A DNA stretch of 64,000 bases. It comes from Polaribacter marinaquae (lineage in GTDB: Bacteria; Bacteroidota; Bacteroidia; Flavobacteriales; Flavobacteriaceae). Under the pieces are notes generated by a model. It was not told the origin of the DNA, searched no databases, and saw only the letters and a program-made list of their open reading frames with translations. Position numbers and translations under genes: made by a program. Every line of letters starts with the position of its first letter. The stretch's first letter is position 1. The stretch is from contig NZ_CP150496.1 of NCBI RefSeq assembly GCF_038019025.1, forward strand, positions 1,566,001-1,630,000, given 5' to 3'. Shown in pieces: positions 19,462 through 30,100 of this stretch.

Positions 19462-19492
19462 ATAAACGGTTACTATTTATCGGTAAACGGTT
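19462..19492. promoter_or_regulatory. Paired direct repeats (candidate operator) upstream of the ECF sigma gene
   Basis: TAAACGGTTA occurs at 19462-19471 and again at 19483-19492, a period of 21 bases or two helical turns, 27 bases before the ECF start codon. Such phased decamers suggest binding of a dimeric regulator or of the sigma holoenzyme itself. Minus-strand TATCTTTT nearby is one base off the -7 consensus. Confidence 0.4.
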
Positions 19493-19607
19493 AAATATTA
19501 TCTTTTTGAAAAAAAAATCGTTTCTTTTTGTAACATAATGTTTCGTTCTTCCGTATAAGTAATTGTAGCAAGAGTATTAATCCTTAAAAAAAGGTTAGAG
19601 AATTTAG

Positions 19608-20471
19608 ATGAGACAACTAAAAATTACCAAGCAGGTTACTAATAGAGAAACCGCTTCATTAGACAAATATTTACAAGAGATAGGAAAGGTAGATTTAATT
19701 ACTGCCGATGAAGAAGTAGAATTAGCACAGTTAATTAAAGCCGGAGACCAAAGAGCTTTAGAAAAATTAACAAAAGCCAATTTACGTTTTGTTGTATCTG
19801 TTGCAAAACAATATCAAAACCAAGGATTAACATTACCAGATTTAATTAACGAAGGTAATTTAGGTTTAATTAAAGCCGCTAAACGTTTCGATGAAACTCG
19901 TGGTTTTAAATTTATTTCTTATGCCGTATGGTGGATTCGTCAATCTATATTACAAGCACTTGCAGAACAATCTAGAATTGTACGTTTACCATTAAATAAA
20001 ATTGGTTCTATTAATAAAATTAACAAAATGTACGCTTTCTTAGAACAAGAAAACGAGCGTCCGCCTTCTGCAGAAGAAATTGCTAAGAAATTAGACATGA
20101 CTATTAATGACGTTAAAGAATCTATGAAAAATTCTGGACGTCACGTATCTATGGATGCACCTTTAATTGAAGGTGAAGATTCTAATTTATACGATGTTTT
20201 AAACTCTGGTGAATCACCAAACCCAGATAGAGTTTTATTACACGAATCTTTACGTATAGAAATTAATAGAGCTTTAGAAACATTGACTCCAAGAGAAGCA
20301 GATGTTGTAAAGTTATACTTTGGTTTAGGTGAGCACCAACCAATGACTTTAGAAGAAATTGGTGAAACTTTCGATTTAACAAGAGAGCGTGTTCGTCAAA
20401 TTAAAGAAAAAGCAATTAGAAGATTAAAGCACACGTCTAGATCTAAAATTTTAATGACTTACTTAGGCTAG
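19608..20471 (+). CDS. rpoD: Primary sigma factor RpoD/SigA
   Basis: Housekeeping sigma factor that recognises the TTG/TAnnTTTG promoters seen across this window. At 287 residues it has the short Bacteroidetes form without region 1.1 or the large spacer. Region 1.2 starts near residue 16 ([16 protein letters not shown]), region 2 carries [15 protein letters not shown] and [14 protein letters not shown], region 3 covers about 134-210, and region 4 has [20 protein letters not shown]. It is divergent from the ECF sigma gene and is followed by a strong terminator, so it is monocistronic. Confidence 0.97.
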   Translation: MRQLKITKQVTNRETASLDKYLQEIGKVDLITADEEVELAQLIKAGDQRALEKLTKANLRFVVSVAKQYQNQGLTLPDLINEGNLGLIKAAKRFDETRGFKFISYAVWWIRQSILQALAEQSRIVRLPLNKIGSINKINKMYAFLEQENERPPSAEEIAKKLDMTINDVKESMKNSGRHVSMDAPLIEGEDSNLYDVLNSGESPNPDRVLLHESLRIEINRALETLTPREADVVKLYFGLGEHQPMTLEEIGETFDLTRERVRQIKEKAIRRLKHTSRSKILMTYLG

Positions 20472-20527
20472 TAATTGCAAATTGCACTAAGTATTTTATT
20501 CATACTCTTAAAAAAGTATAAAAAACT

Positions 20528-20562
20528 TAAAACTCTCGAAATTCTTTTCGGGAGTTTTTTTT
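20528..20562 (+). terminator. Terminator after rpoD
   Basis: Hairpin AACTCTCGAA (20531-20540) / TTCGGGAGTT (20547-20556) with one T-G pair, a 6-base loop and a long T run. Confidence 0.9.
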
Positions 20563-20567
20563 TTGAA

Positions 20568-20645
20568 GTTATTACCTGTTTTCCGTACTCGCTTTTTTTT
20601 CTTATCAAACAAAAAGCCAAGAAATTAAAACCTTGGCTATCGACC
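20568..20645 (+). repeat. Degenerate copy of a flavobacterial intergenic hairpin element
   Basis: Its left half (TATTACCTGTTTTCCGTACT, then CGCTTTTTTTT) closely resembles the reverse complement of the element at 55599-55679. It then continues with AACAAAAAGCCAAG and ends in CTTGGCTA. The right half is more diverged. CCAAG and CTTGG allow a small local hairpin. It overlaps the rpe promoter. The similarity was judged by eye. Confidence 0.4.
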
Positions 20646-20663
20646 TTCGATTAATTACCTTTG
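20633..20663 (+). promoter_or_regulatory. rpe promoter
   Basis: TTG at 20633-20635, 20 bases, then TACCTTTG at 20656-20663, 31 bases before the rpe ATG. This is one base longer than the ideal 19-nt spacer. Confidence 0.7.
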
Positions 20664-20694
20664 CAAAACTAAATAACAACACAACAACAAATAC

Positions 20695-21351
20695 ATGAGT
20701 AATTTAATTGCACCTTCGGTTTTAGCAGCAGATTTTGCCAATTTACAGCGCGATATAGAAATGGTTAATAATAGTGAAGCAGATTGGTTTCATATAGATA
20801 TTATGGATGGCGTTTTTGTACCAAACATTTCTTTTGGAATGCCTGTTTTAAAAGCCATCAAAAAACACGCTACTAAAACAATCGACGTACATTTAATGAT
20901 TGTAAATCCAGATCAATACATTCAAACATTTGCCGATTTAGGTGCAGATATTTTAACAGTGCATTATGAAGCTTGTACACATTTACACAGAACAGTGCAA
21001 GCCATAAAAGCTACCGGAATGAAAGCAGGAGTTGCCTTAAATCCGCACACACCTATTGCTGTTTTAGAAGACATTATTGCAGATTTAGATTTGGTTTGTA
21101 TTATGAGTGTTAACCCAGGTTTTGGCGGACAATCATTTATAGAAAATACGTACAAAAAAGTAAGCCAATTAAAACATTTGATAGAGTTTACAGAATCTTC
21201 TTGCCAAATAGAAATAGATGGCGGTGTAACCAATTTAAATGCTAATAAATTAATAGAAGCTGGTGCAAATGTATTGGTTGCCGGTAGTTATGTTTTTGGA
21301 GCAGAAACCCCTACAGAAACAATTGCCGATTTAAAAAATATTATACAGTAA
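20695..21351 (+). CDS. rpe: Ribulose-phosphate 3-epimerase
   Basis: Pentose-phosphate enzyme interconverting ribulose 5-phosphate and xylulose 5-phosphate. The 218-residue TIM barrel shows the family motifs IAPSVLAADFANLQ at the N-terminus, WFHIDIMDGVFVPNISFG (metal and catalytic Asp), VHLMIVNP, SVNPGFGGQSFI and EIDGGVTNLNA (second catalytic Asp, phosphate site). Its stop codon is immediately followed by the TTG start of the exonuclease fusion gene, so the two genes are cotranscribed and probably translationally coupled. Confidence 0.97.
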   Translation: MSNLIAPSVLAADFANLQRDIEMVNNSEADWFHIDIMDGVFVPNISFGMPVLKAIKKHATKTIDVHLMIVNPDQYIQTFADLGADILTVHYEACTHLHRTVQAIKATGMKAGVALNPHTPIAVLEDIIADLDLVCIMSVNPGFGGQSFIENTYKKVSQLKHLIEFTESSCQIEIDGGVTNLNANKLIEAGANVLVAGSYVFGAETPTETIADLKNIIQ

Positions 21352-22749
21352 TTGCTATATACAGTAGTAGACATAGAAACCACAGGAAATGGATATAAAG
21401 GTTCGAAAATAACCGAAATATCCATTTTTGTTTTCGACGGAAAAAAAATTGTAGATGAGTTTACATCCTTAGTAAATCCAGAACAAAATATACCTGCATT
21501 TATAACTAATCTTACTGGTATTACAAATGCCATGGTTAGAAATGCACCGAAGTTTTATGAGATTGCTAAAAAGGTCGAAGAAATTACAAAAGACACCGTT
21601 TTTGTGGCACACAATGTTAATTTCGATTATAATATAATTCACGAAGAGTTTAAAAATTTAGGTTTTAATTTTAAACGAAAAAAACTGTGTACGGTTCGTT
21701 TATCTAGAAAAATTATGCCCGGTTTAAATTCTTACAGTTTGGGTAATATTTGTACTGTAGAAAACATTCCTATTAATGGTAGGCACAGAGCAAAAGGCGA
21801 TGCCGAAGCAACTACAGAATTATTTAGACGATTGATAGAAAGAGATGATAATTTTATGATTAATTCTTTTTTAAACCCTCGCTCTAGACAAGCAACCTTA
21901 CCACCTTTATTAGATAAAAAAATTGTAGACAATTTACCTGAAACATTTGGAGTTTATTATTTTAAGAATAGCGATAAAGAAGTAATTTATGTTGGTAAAG
22001 CTAACAATATAAAACAGCGTGTTATTAGTCATTTTTATGACAAAAAGAAGAAAGAACAAAATATGTGTTTAGAAACTGCTGATATTTCTTTTATCAAAAC
22101 AGGTAGTGAATTATTAGCATTATTGCACGAATCGGAAGAAATTAAAAGTATTTATCCTAAATATAATAGAGCACAAAGAAAATCTGGAGAAGCTGTTGGT
22201 TTATTTTTTTACGAAGACCAAAAAGGAATCATTCATTTGGCATATAATCGGTTAAAATTAATTCCGAATGCAATGATGAAATATTACTCTGTTGCAGAAG
22301 CTAGAAAGCACATAGAAAATTTGTGCGAAGAATTTGAACTTTGCCCGAAATATTGCCATTTACAAACAAATGTATCTAGCTGTTTTCATTATCAAATTAA
22401 AGAATGTAAAGGAGTTTGTTGCGGTAAAGAATCTGTAGAAAATTATAATTTACGCGTAAAAGATGCAATAAATTCTGTAGGAATTGGGGCAGAAAATCTA
22501 GTAATTAAAGAAACTGGAAGATCAGAAAATGAAGTTGGTTTTGCTTTAATTTTAGACGGAATTTACAAAGGTTTTGGTTATGTAGATTCTGATCAAGCGA
22601 ATCAACTAACTAATCCAGAAGATTATCAATTTTTTGTTCAGCCTAAAAAAGACAACAGAGATGTACAAAGAATTATTGCAGCATATTTAAAGAAAAAAAA
22701 TACTTTTAATGAAGATATCAATAGTATTGAATCTTCAGAAAAAGTATAA
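21352..22749 (+). CDS. DnaQ-like exonuclease fused to a GIY-YIG endonuclease domain
   Basis: The 465-residue protein joins two nuclease folds. Residues 1-165 form a DEDDh 3'-5' exonuclease: Asp7 and Glu9 in VVDIETTG, Asp92 in HNVNFDYN, and His145 and Asp150 in HRAKGDAEAT. Residues about 195-275 form a UvrC/Cho-type GIY-YIG domain (GVYYF ... VIYVGKANNIKQRV). The C-terminal part has a cysteine-bearing segment (CPKYCHL, CKGVCCGKE). Such fusions occur in many bacteria, usually annotated as DNA polymerase III epsilon subunit, and are thought to act in DNA repair. The start is TTG directly abutting the rpe stop; there is no nearer ATG before the catalytic Asp7. Confidence 0.9.
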   Translation: MLYTVVDIETTGNGYKGSKITEISIFVFDGKKIVDEFTSLVNPEQNIPAFITNLTGITNAMVRNAPKFYEIAKKVEEITKDTVFVAHNVNFDYNIIHEEFKNLGFNFKRKKLCTVRLSRKIMPGLNSYSLGNICTVENIPINGRHRAKGDAEATTELFRRLIERDDNFMINSFLNPRSRQATLPPLLDKKIVDNLPETFGVYYFKNSDKEVIYVGKANNIKQRVISHFYDKKKKEQNMCLETADISFIKTGSELLALLHESEEIKSIYPKYNRAQRKSGEAVGLFFYEDQKGIIHLAYNRLKLIPNAMMKYYSVAEARKHIENLCEEFELCPKYCHLQTNVSSCFHYQIKECKGVCCGKESVENYNLRVKDAINSVGIGAENLVIKETGRSENEVGFALILDGIYKGFGYVDSDQANQLTNPEDYQFFVQPKKDNRDVQRIIAAYLKKKNTFNEDINSIESSEKV

Positions 22750-22762
22750 GTTTATTATCTTT

Positions 22763-23896
22763 CTACTTCTTTTTTTTATTTTTCTTTAATTTATTCAACC
22801 AAATTATTGTTCCGGTAACAGGTAAACTTGTTGCAATTAAACATGCTAAGAAATATATAATCTTAGAAAGCATTCCGTATATTTCTCCTGTATGTAACGG
22901 TTTTATTAAAGAAGCTATTTTTACATTAAACGGTTTGTCTTTAAAATAATCTACAGCCAAAACTTTGCCTGAGACATCTAAATATAATTTATCTGTAAAA
23001 ACTGGTGAAAAACTAGAATCATCAGACTTTCTAAAACTATAATAGTTGTTTCTTTTATTCGGAAAAGTTACCGACAGCTCACCTTTATAATCTAAAGTTT
23101 TATTAGCGGTAGCAATCAACTCATCTACAGTTAATATTTTATCCGTAGGTATTTTATCTACATTAAGTTTAACACTAGAACGATTAAAAACCTTTGTACC
23201 AAGAACAGTGCTTAAACCTTCTCTATAACCTTCAAAAGACCAACATAAACCAGTTAAACCCATAATTACAATAAAAATACAAGCGTAAAAACCTAAAGTA
23301 TTATGTAAATCATGATTTATTCTTTTCCAATTTGCGTTGAATTTTATTTTAAATCCTTGCTTAAAGTTTTTTAATTTAATTTTTCTTGGAAACCAAAGAA
23401 CAATTCCGGTAATAGAAAGAATCAAAAATATTATTGTAGCAATACCTACAATTGGTCTACCAACAGTTGTATCTAACATTAACCACCTGTGCAATTTAAA
23501 CATAACAAGTAAAAAAGCATCTGCACTTGTTTTTTGTACTTTCTTTACTTCTGCATTAAAAGGATTTACCAATACTTTTGCACCTCTTCTTTCTTTTAAA
23601 TCTTTTTTTACATTAAAAACATAAGGCTTTAAATCGTTTGTAGGAAGTGTAACTCCGGTAACAAAGCCTATTTCTTTTTCTTTTAGCGTATTAACAAGAG
23701 AAGAAATGGCTATTTTTTCATTTGTTTCTTCAATTGTAAGCTTTTCAGCAAAAAAATCTTTTATCTCGTGTTCAAATGCTAAAACTGTACCCGTTAAACA
23801 GACCACAAAAAGTACAATTCCACTGGCTAAACCGAGCCAAAGATGAATATCGTTAATTAGTTTTCTAAAAGTATATGTATTTTTTTGTTTCATCAA
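22763..23896 (-). CDS. PepSY-domain membrane protein (iron-linked)
   Basis: The 377-residue PepSY-associated transmembrane protein begins NDIHLWLGLASGIVLFVVCLTG, the signature first helix of the family. Further helices lie near 145-167, 200-222 and 345-368, and there is a periplasmic PepSY-like region between helices 1 and 2. The C-terminus is a lysine-rich cytoplasmic tail (KLKKNKKKK). Relatives are often next to siderophore receptors or ferric reductases and are thought to help reduce or use iron. Two Fur-like dyads flank its promoter, which supports iron control. It is convergent with the exonuclease gene (13-base gap). The first two codons are both ATG. Confidence 0.88.
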   Translation of the reverse strand: MMKQKNTYTFRKLINDIHLWLGLASGIVLFVVCLTGTVLAFEHEIKDFFAEKLTIEETNEKIAISSLVNTLKEKEIGFVTGVTLPTNDLKPYVFNVKKDLKERRGAKVLVNPFNAEVKKVQKTSADAFLLVMFKLHRWLMLDTTVGRPIVGIATIIFLILSITGIVLWFPRKIKLKNFKQGFKIKFNANWKRINHDLHNTLGFYACIFIVIMGLTGLCWSFEGYREGLSTVLGTKVFNRSSVKLNVDKIPTDKILTVDELIATANKTLDYKGELSVTFPNKRNNYYSFRKSDDSSFSPVFTDKLYLDVSGKVLAVDYFKDKPFNVKIASLIKPLHTGEIYGMLSKIIYFLACLIATSLPVTGTIIWLNKLKKNKKKK

Positions 23897-23914
23897 TAGA
23901 AATTATATGTATTT

Positions 23915-23933
23915 ATTTAGACTCACTTTAAAT
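23915..23933. promoter_or_regulatory. Fur-like operator dyad 1, downstream of the PepSY promoter
   Basis: ATTTAGACTCACTTTAAAT is a near-palindrome (ATTTAGA, 5 bases, TTTAAAT; one mismatched pair). It lies just inside the PepSY transcript start. Overlapping it is a perfect TCACT-N6-AGTGA dyad (23923-23938). Confidence 0.5.
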
Positions 23934-23940
23934 AGTGATG

Positions 23941-23970
23941 CAAATATAAAAATTACTTTGACAAATACAA
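23941..23970 (-). promoter_or_regulatory. PepSY gene promoter
   Basis: Minus-strand TTG (23968-23970), exactly 19 bases, then TATATTTG (23941-23948). This is a full Bacteroidetes consensus, 45 bases before the ATG. Confidence 0.8.
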
Positions 23971-23974
23971 TTTT

Positions 23975-23993
23975 ATTTAGAATTAATATAAAT
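23975..23993. promoter_or_regulatory. Fur-like operator dyad 2, upstream of the PepSY promoter
   Basis: ATTTAGAATTAATATAAAT (ATTTAGA, 5 bases, TATAAAT) repeats the pattern of dyad 1 exactly 60 bases away, on the other side of the -33 element. It also lies upstream of the giant plus-strand gene. Confidence 0.5.
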
Positions 23994-24099
23994 AATTATT
24001 CAATAGGGAATATCTTCATTTTTATTTAATTATAATTAATATTTATGTGACCATTATAACTTATTGGTGTCAAAACAATGATGCACGATAAATAATGAT

Positions 24100-24107
24100 T
24101 ACTTTTG
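24100..24107 (+). promoter_or_regulatory. -7 element for the giant secreted-protein gene
   Basis: TACTTTTG fits TAnnTTTG and lies 22 bases before the ATG. No TTG is present at the 19-nt position, so the promoter may be weak or need an activator. Confidence 0.5.
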
Positions 24108-24129
24108 TGCTCTTAAATTTTTTTATTTT

Positions 24130-27100
24130 ATGTTAACATATGTAAAGAAAGCGAAAATATTTGGGGGAATACTTCGTTTTAAATTGCATACTACCCTAGT
24201 CCTATTCACACTAATAGGTATTTTAAATTCATCTAACGTTTTAGCTCAATCAAGTATAGATTGGAGTACAGCAAATTGGCCACAAGGTTCTACTTCTGGT
24301 ACAGTTAACTTAACAACGCCTGCTGGTTTTAAACAAGAATCGGTTACAATTAACATTACTCGTAACACGGCAGATGGTAATTTTTACTCAAGTGCTGCTA
24401 CCGGAACTTTTCCAAAAATAGATCTTGCTTCTGGTGGTTTATTTGGTGGTGTTGATGATCTTGGAGTTGCGTTTGACCCAGCAGATACTGGTAGAGCAAA
24501 TGCAAATTCACCTGTAAGGATTACATTAAATTTTAGTCAAAATATAACAAACCTTAGATTTGGTATATCAGACATAGATCATAGTAATGGTAGGGTCGAT
24601 AGAGTTACTGTTACAAGTAATGCAGGCTCACCAAACTCAATAACAATAGTAGACCCACCAAATACTACGGTAACTTCTACAACAATCAATTCTGCACAAT
24701 CATCAACTGCAAGTGCAGATTCTAACAATAATGATAACGGGTCTATCATTGTAGATTTTGGTTCTAAGTCAGTAAGAACGGTTACAATTGTTTATACAGA
24801 TAATAATAATTCTAGTGGCCCAAGGGGTACTGGTTTTTTAGGTAATTTTACATTAACAACCGCAAATATAATAGATGCAGTAAATGATTCTGCTACTACT
24901 ACTTATGGCATTGGTGGTACTGCTGTAAATAATGTTTTGTCAAATGATATTTTAAAAACTGTAGCACCAACGCTGTCAACAGTTAATTTAACACAAGTTA
25001 GTACAACTAACTCAAATATTAGCTTAAATACATCTACAGGTGAAGTAAATGTTTCACCAAATACACCAGTAGGAACTTATACTTTAGTATATCAAATATG
25101 TGAAAAAGCTTCAACTTCTAATTGTGATACTGCTTCTGTTACAATAACTGTAACACCTCCAGATAATGACAATGATGGTATTGCAGACGATGTAGATTTA
25201 GATGATGATAATGATGGTATTTTAGATACTGATGAAGGATATACATGTCCTAGTTCTAACTATGTTAATTTAGGTCAAAGTTTTACCAATGCCAATACAA
25301 ATACAAATGGTGGTACAAATTCAGGAACAGTTTTAAACACGTATTCCTTTAATGATGCAAATGCAACTTTATCTTATGAAGTAACAAACGGAGCTACTTG
25401 GTCTAGTGGTGTTGCCAGTGCAGGACCAACAACGGGTGTTGATGGTAATTATGTTAATGTACAATCTAAAGACACAAATTTTCCTTACGGTTCAAATTAT
25501 CAAAATAATGCTAGCTCAATTAAAGTAGCCGTTTATACCTTAACTTTTAACAAGCCTGTATATAATTTAGAATTAAAGTGGTCTGGTTTAGATAATCAAG
25601 ATAGAGTAGATTTTATAGGTAGTTTAGATGGTACAAATGTTCCTTTAGTAGTAAATAATAACACTTTACCTAACAATACTTTTTTAATAGAAAATCAATC
25701 TGTGTATAGTATTGCTAATGCAGGTAATGCACCTAATAACGGTGTAATTGTTTCAACTGCGCAACCAATTAATAAAATTACATTTGTAACAGGTAAATAT
25801 AATGGTAATGCGGGTAATGTTACCATGCAACTTTATGAATTAAAATATTGTTTAGCTCCAGACACAGATGGTGATGGAATTGCTGATTATTTAGACTTAG
25901 ATTCTGATAACGACGGAATAACTGATGTTATCGAATCTGGTGGTACAGATACAAATAGAGATGGTCAAGCAGATGGAAATGTTGGTACATCTGGTTCTAC
26001 AAATGGTGTACCTAGTTCTGCTGGCACAGGAAATACTCCTGCTAACTCAGATTCTGATACATTACCAAATCATCTAGATATTGATGCAGACAATGATGGT
26101 ATTCCAGATAATATAGAAGGTCAAACTTCAAATGGTTACATCGCTCCAAGTGGTATCGCAAATAATATTACAGATACTAATAATAATGGTGTAGATGATA
26201 ATTATGAATCTGGTGCAATAATAGGTTTCGATCCAGAAAACACAGATGGTATAGACAATCCAGATTATTTAGATTTAGACTCAGATAATGATGGCATAAC
26301 AGATATCAGAGAAAATGGAAATGACAAAAACTCTTTAACTGGTTCAGATTCAGATAATGACGGTTTAGACAATGCTTTTGATGACAATGACGATTCTAGC
26401 ATTTCTGGAGCTACCGTTAATGACGGATTAAACAGTGGTAATAAGGTTACAGATATCAACTCATTAGAAAATGCTTATGGTGATAACGATGACAACTTTA
26501 ATCCTGGAGACGGAGATTTAGACTATAGAGATTTTAAAGATTCTGATAAAGACGGAATTGTAGATTCTGATGATTTAGATGATGATAATGATGGTATTTT
26601 AGATACAGTTGAAATAGCCTCTTGTGTAGGTAGTTTAAATTATGAATTTTATGATAGTGTTCCTAGCGGAAATACAGTAGATAATATTCCTACTACTGGT
26701 GCTACTGCTACTGGTACAGTTACTAATTTTGATGTAACGGCTTTACAAGAAATGGTTACACCATCAGATAACCAAACGTATAGTATTAGATATAGTGGTT
26801 ATATAAATATTCCATCAACTACAAATTATACTTTTTACTTAAATTCTGATGATGGTTCTAAACTTTTTATAGACGGAAATCAGGTAGTAGATTACGACGG
26901 TTTACATGGAGCCGGTGGATTAGTTACTGGAGACAACATTCCTTTAAAAGAAGGTTTACATGAAATTACTGTTTTATTTTTTGAAAATACAGGTGCGCAT
27001 TCATTAGATGTAGAATACTCTAGTTCAACCATTTCAAGAAGAAATTTACCATTTTCAATATTATCACCTAATTGTGATACTGATGGCGACGGAATTTCTA

Positions 27101-30100
27101 ATCATTTAGATATAGATGCAGATAACGATGGTATACCAGATAATATAGAAGGTCAAACTTCAAATGATTATGTTGCACCAAGCGGAATCGGAACATCAAT
27201 TACAGACTCAAATAATAACGGTGTAGATGATAATTATGAAAATGGTCAAGTAGGCTTAACTCCTGTTAATACAGATGCTTCAAACGATTCTATTCCAGAT
27301 TATTTAGATTTAGACTCAGATAATGATGGTATAGATGATGTTTTAGAAAATGGAGATACTGATAATGGCGCATCTGGTAATGATACTGATGGTGACGGTT
27401 TAGACGATAATTTTGATGACAATAACGATAGTAACACAGAAGGCTCTACTGTAAATGATGGTTTAGGTAGTGGTAATAAAGTTACTAATGCAGCTACTCT
27501 AGATACTGCTTACGGCGATCAAGACAATGATTTTCCTGGTTCTGGCGATTTAGACTACAGAGATAAAAATGATATTGATAATGATGGTGTAGCAGATCTT
27601 TTCGATTTAGATAACGATAATGATGGTATACCTGATGTAGACGAAATGGATTGTAGTGGTAATAACCTAGGTAATTCAGCTCCTTTATTGGGTGCTTTTA
27701 GAGACAATATCTTTTGGTTAAATTGGGATGGAGATTTCACAAACGGTATAAACTTAGGAGACAGCAAAACATTTACAATGCCAGATGGCTCTACTATAAC
27801 AGCTACTGTTGTTTCAGCATCAGCTAAAAATGGGTTAACAACAGATTTTGTACCTGTAGATATGGCTGCTTGGGATGCAAATCCAAATCCACATTTAAAA
27901 CAATATTACGATACAACACCAGATAATGAAGTTATTTACAATCCTTCTGGTAAACCTTCTTCTGAAATCGACTTTACAATTCGATTCACAGGTTTAAATA
28001 ATAATATTGTATTCACACCAAACCTTGTAGTTGCAGATGGTGAAAGTACAGATGAAATTACAGAAAAAGCACAATACTATACTTCGGGTACAAACTGGGA
28101 ATTATTAGATAATATACCTAATACTTTTACAAATTCTAGTATAAATGCTAAAGAAGCATTTTTAGAAGGAAATGACACTGGCTCTGGAGGAAATGGTTTT
28201 TATGTTTTAAAATCAAATAAAGCAAATACAATTAGAGTTGTTCTTAAAAACACTGTAAATGGTTCTTCACAAGGTGTTGCTTTCGGAATTTTCTTAGACT
28301 GTTTACCTATAGATTCAGATAACGACGGAATTCCAAATCATTTAGATTTAGATTCTGATAACGATGGAATTCCGGATATTGTTGAGGCAGGTGGAACAGA
28401 TACAAACGGTGACGGTAAAGTTGACAATATTAATGCCAATGGTACTTTAATTAATGATGCTAACAATAACGGTTTAGATGATTTATATGATGTTGATAAC
28501 GGTGGTAATACAATACCTAACTTAGATTCTGATGGAGATGGTGTTCCAAATACCCAAGATTTAGATTCAGATAATGACGGTATTGCAGATATTGTTGAAG
28601 CTGGTGGAACAGACACAAACGGTGACGGTAAAGCTGATAACTTCGTAGATACTGATAATGACGGATTTAATGATGTTGTCGATGGTGATGTTGGTCAAGA
28701 TGGTACTTCAGAAAATACTGATAACGCTTTAATCGTTACTGGTGCTGATACAAATAACGATGGAACTCCGAATTCTTATCCAAACGGTGATACTGATAAC
28801 GACGGAATCTTAGATCATTTAGATTTAGATGCTGATAACGACGGAATTGCAGATGTTGTTGAAGCTGGTGGAACAGATACAAACGGTGACGGTAAAGCTG
28901 ATAACTTTACGGATGCTGATAATGACGGATTTAACGATGTTGTCGATGGTGATCCTACAAATGCTTTAGCTAACGGTAGTGATGCCAATGGTGCTAATAC
29001 TGATAACGCTTTAATCGTTACTGGTGCTGACACAAATAACGATGGAACTCCGAATTCTTATCCAAACGGGGATACTGATAACGACGGAATCTTAGATCAT
29101 TTAGATTTAGATGCTGATAACGACGGTATCGCTGATGTTGTTGAAGCTGGTGGAACAGATACAAACGGTGACGGTAAAGCTGATAACTTTACGGATGCTG
29201 ATAATGATGGATTTAACGATGTTGTCGATGGTGATCCTACAAATGCTTTAGCTAACGGTAGTGATGCCAATGGTGCTAATACTGATAACGCTTTAATCGT
29301 TACTGGTGCTGACACAAATAACGATGGAACTCCGAATTCTTATCCAAACGGGGATACTGATAACGACGGAATCTTAGATCATTTAGATTTAGATTCAGAT
29401 AATGACGGTATCGCTGATGTTGTTGAAGCTGGTGGAACAGATACAAACGGTGACGGTAAAGCTGATAACTTTACGGATGCTGATAATGATGGATTTAACG
29501 ATGTTGTCGATGGTGATCCTACAAATGCTTTAGCTAACGGTAGTGATGCCAATGGTGCTAATACTGATAACGCTTTAATCGTTACTGGTGCTGACACAAA
29601 TAACGATGGAACTCCGAATTCTTATCCAAACGGGGATACTGATAACGACGGAATCTTAGATCATTTAGATTTAGATTCAGATAATGACGGTATCGCTGAT
29701 GTTGTTGAAGCTGGTGGAACAGATACAAACGGTGACGGTAAAGCTGATAACTTTACGGATGCTGATAATGATGGATTTAACGATGTTGTCGATGGTGATC
29801 CTACAAATGCTTTAGCTAACGGTAGTGATGCCAATGGTGCTAATACTGATAACGCTTTAATCGTTACTGGTGCTGACACAAATAACGATGGAACTCCGAA
29901 TTCTTATCCAAACGGGGATACTGATAACGACGGAATCTTAGATCATTTAGATTTAGATGCTGATAACGACGGTATCGCTGATGTTGTTGAAGCTGGTGGA
30001 ACAGATACAAACGGTGACGGTAAAGCTGATAACTTTACGGATGCTGATAATGATGGATTTAACGATGTTGTCGATGGTGATCCTACAAATGCTTTAGCTA

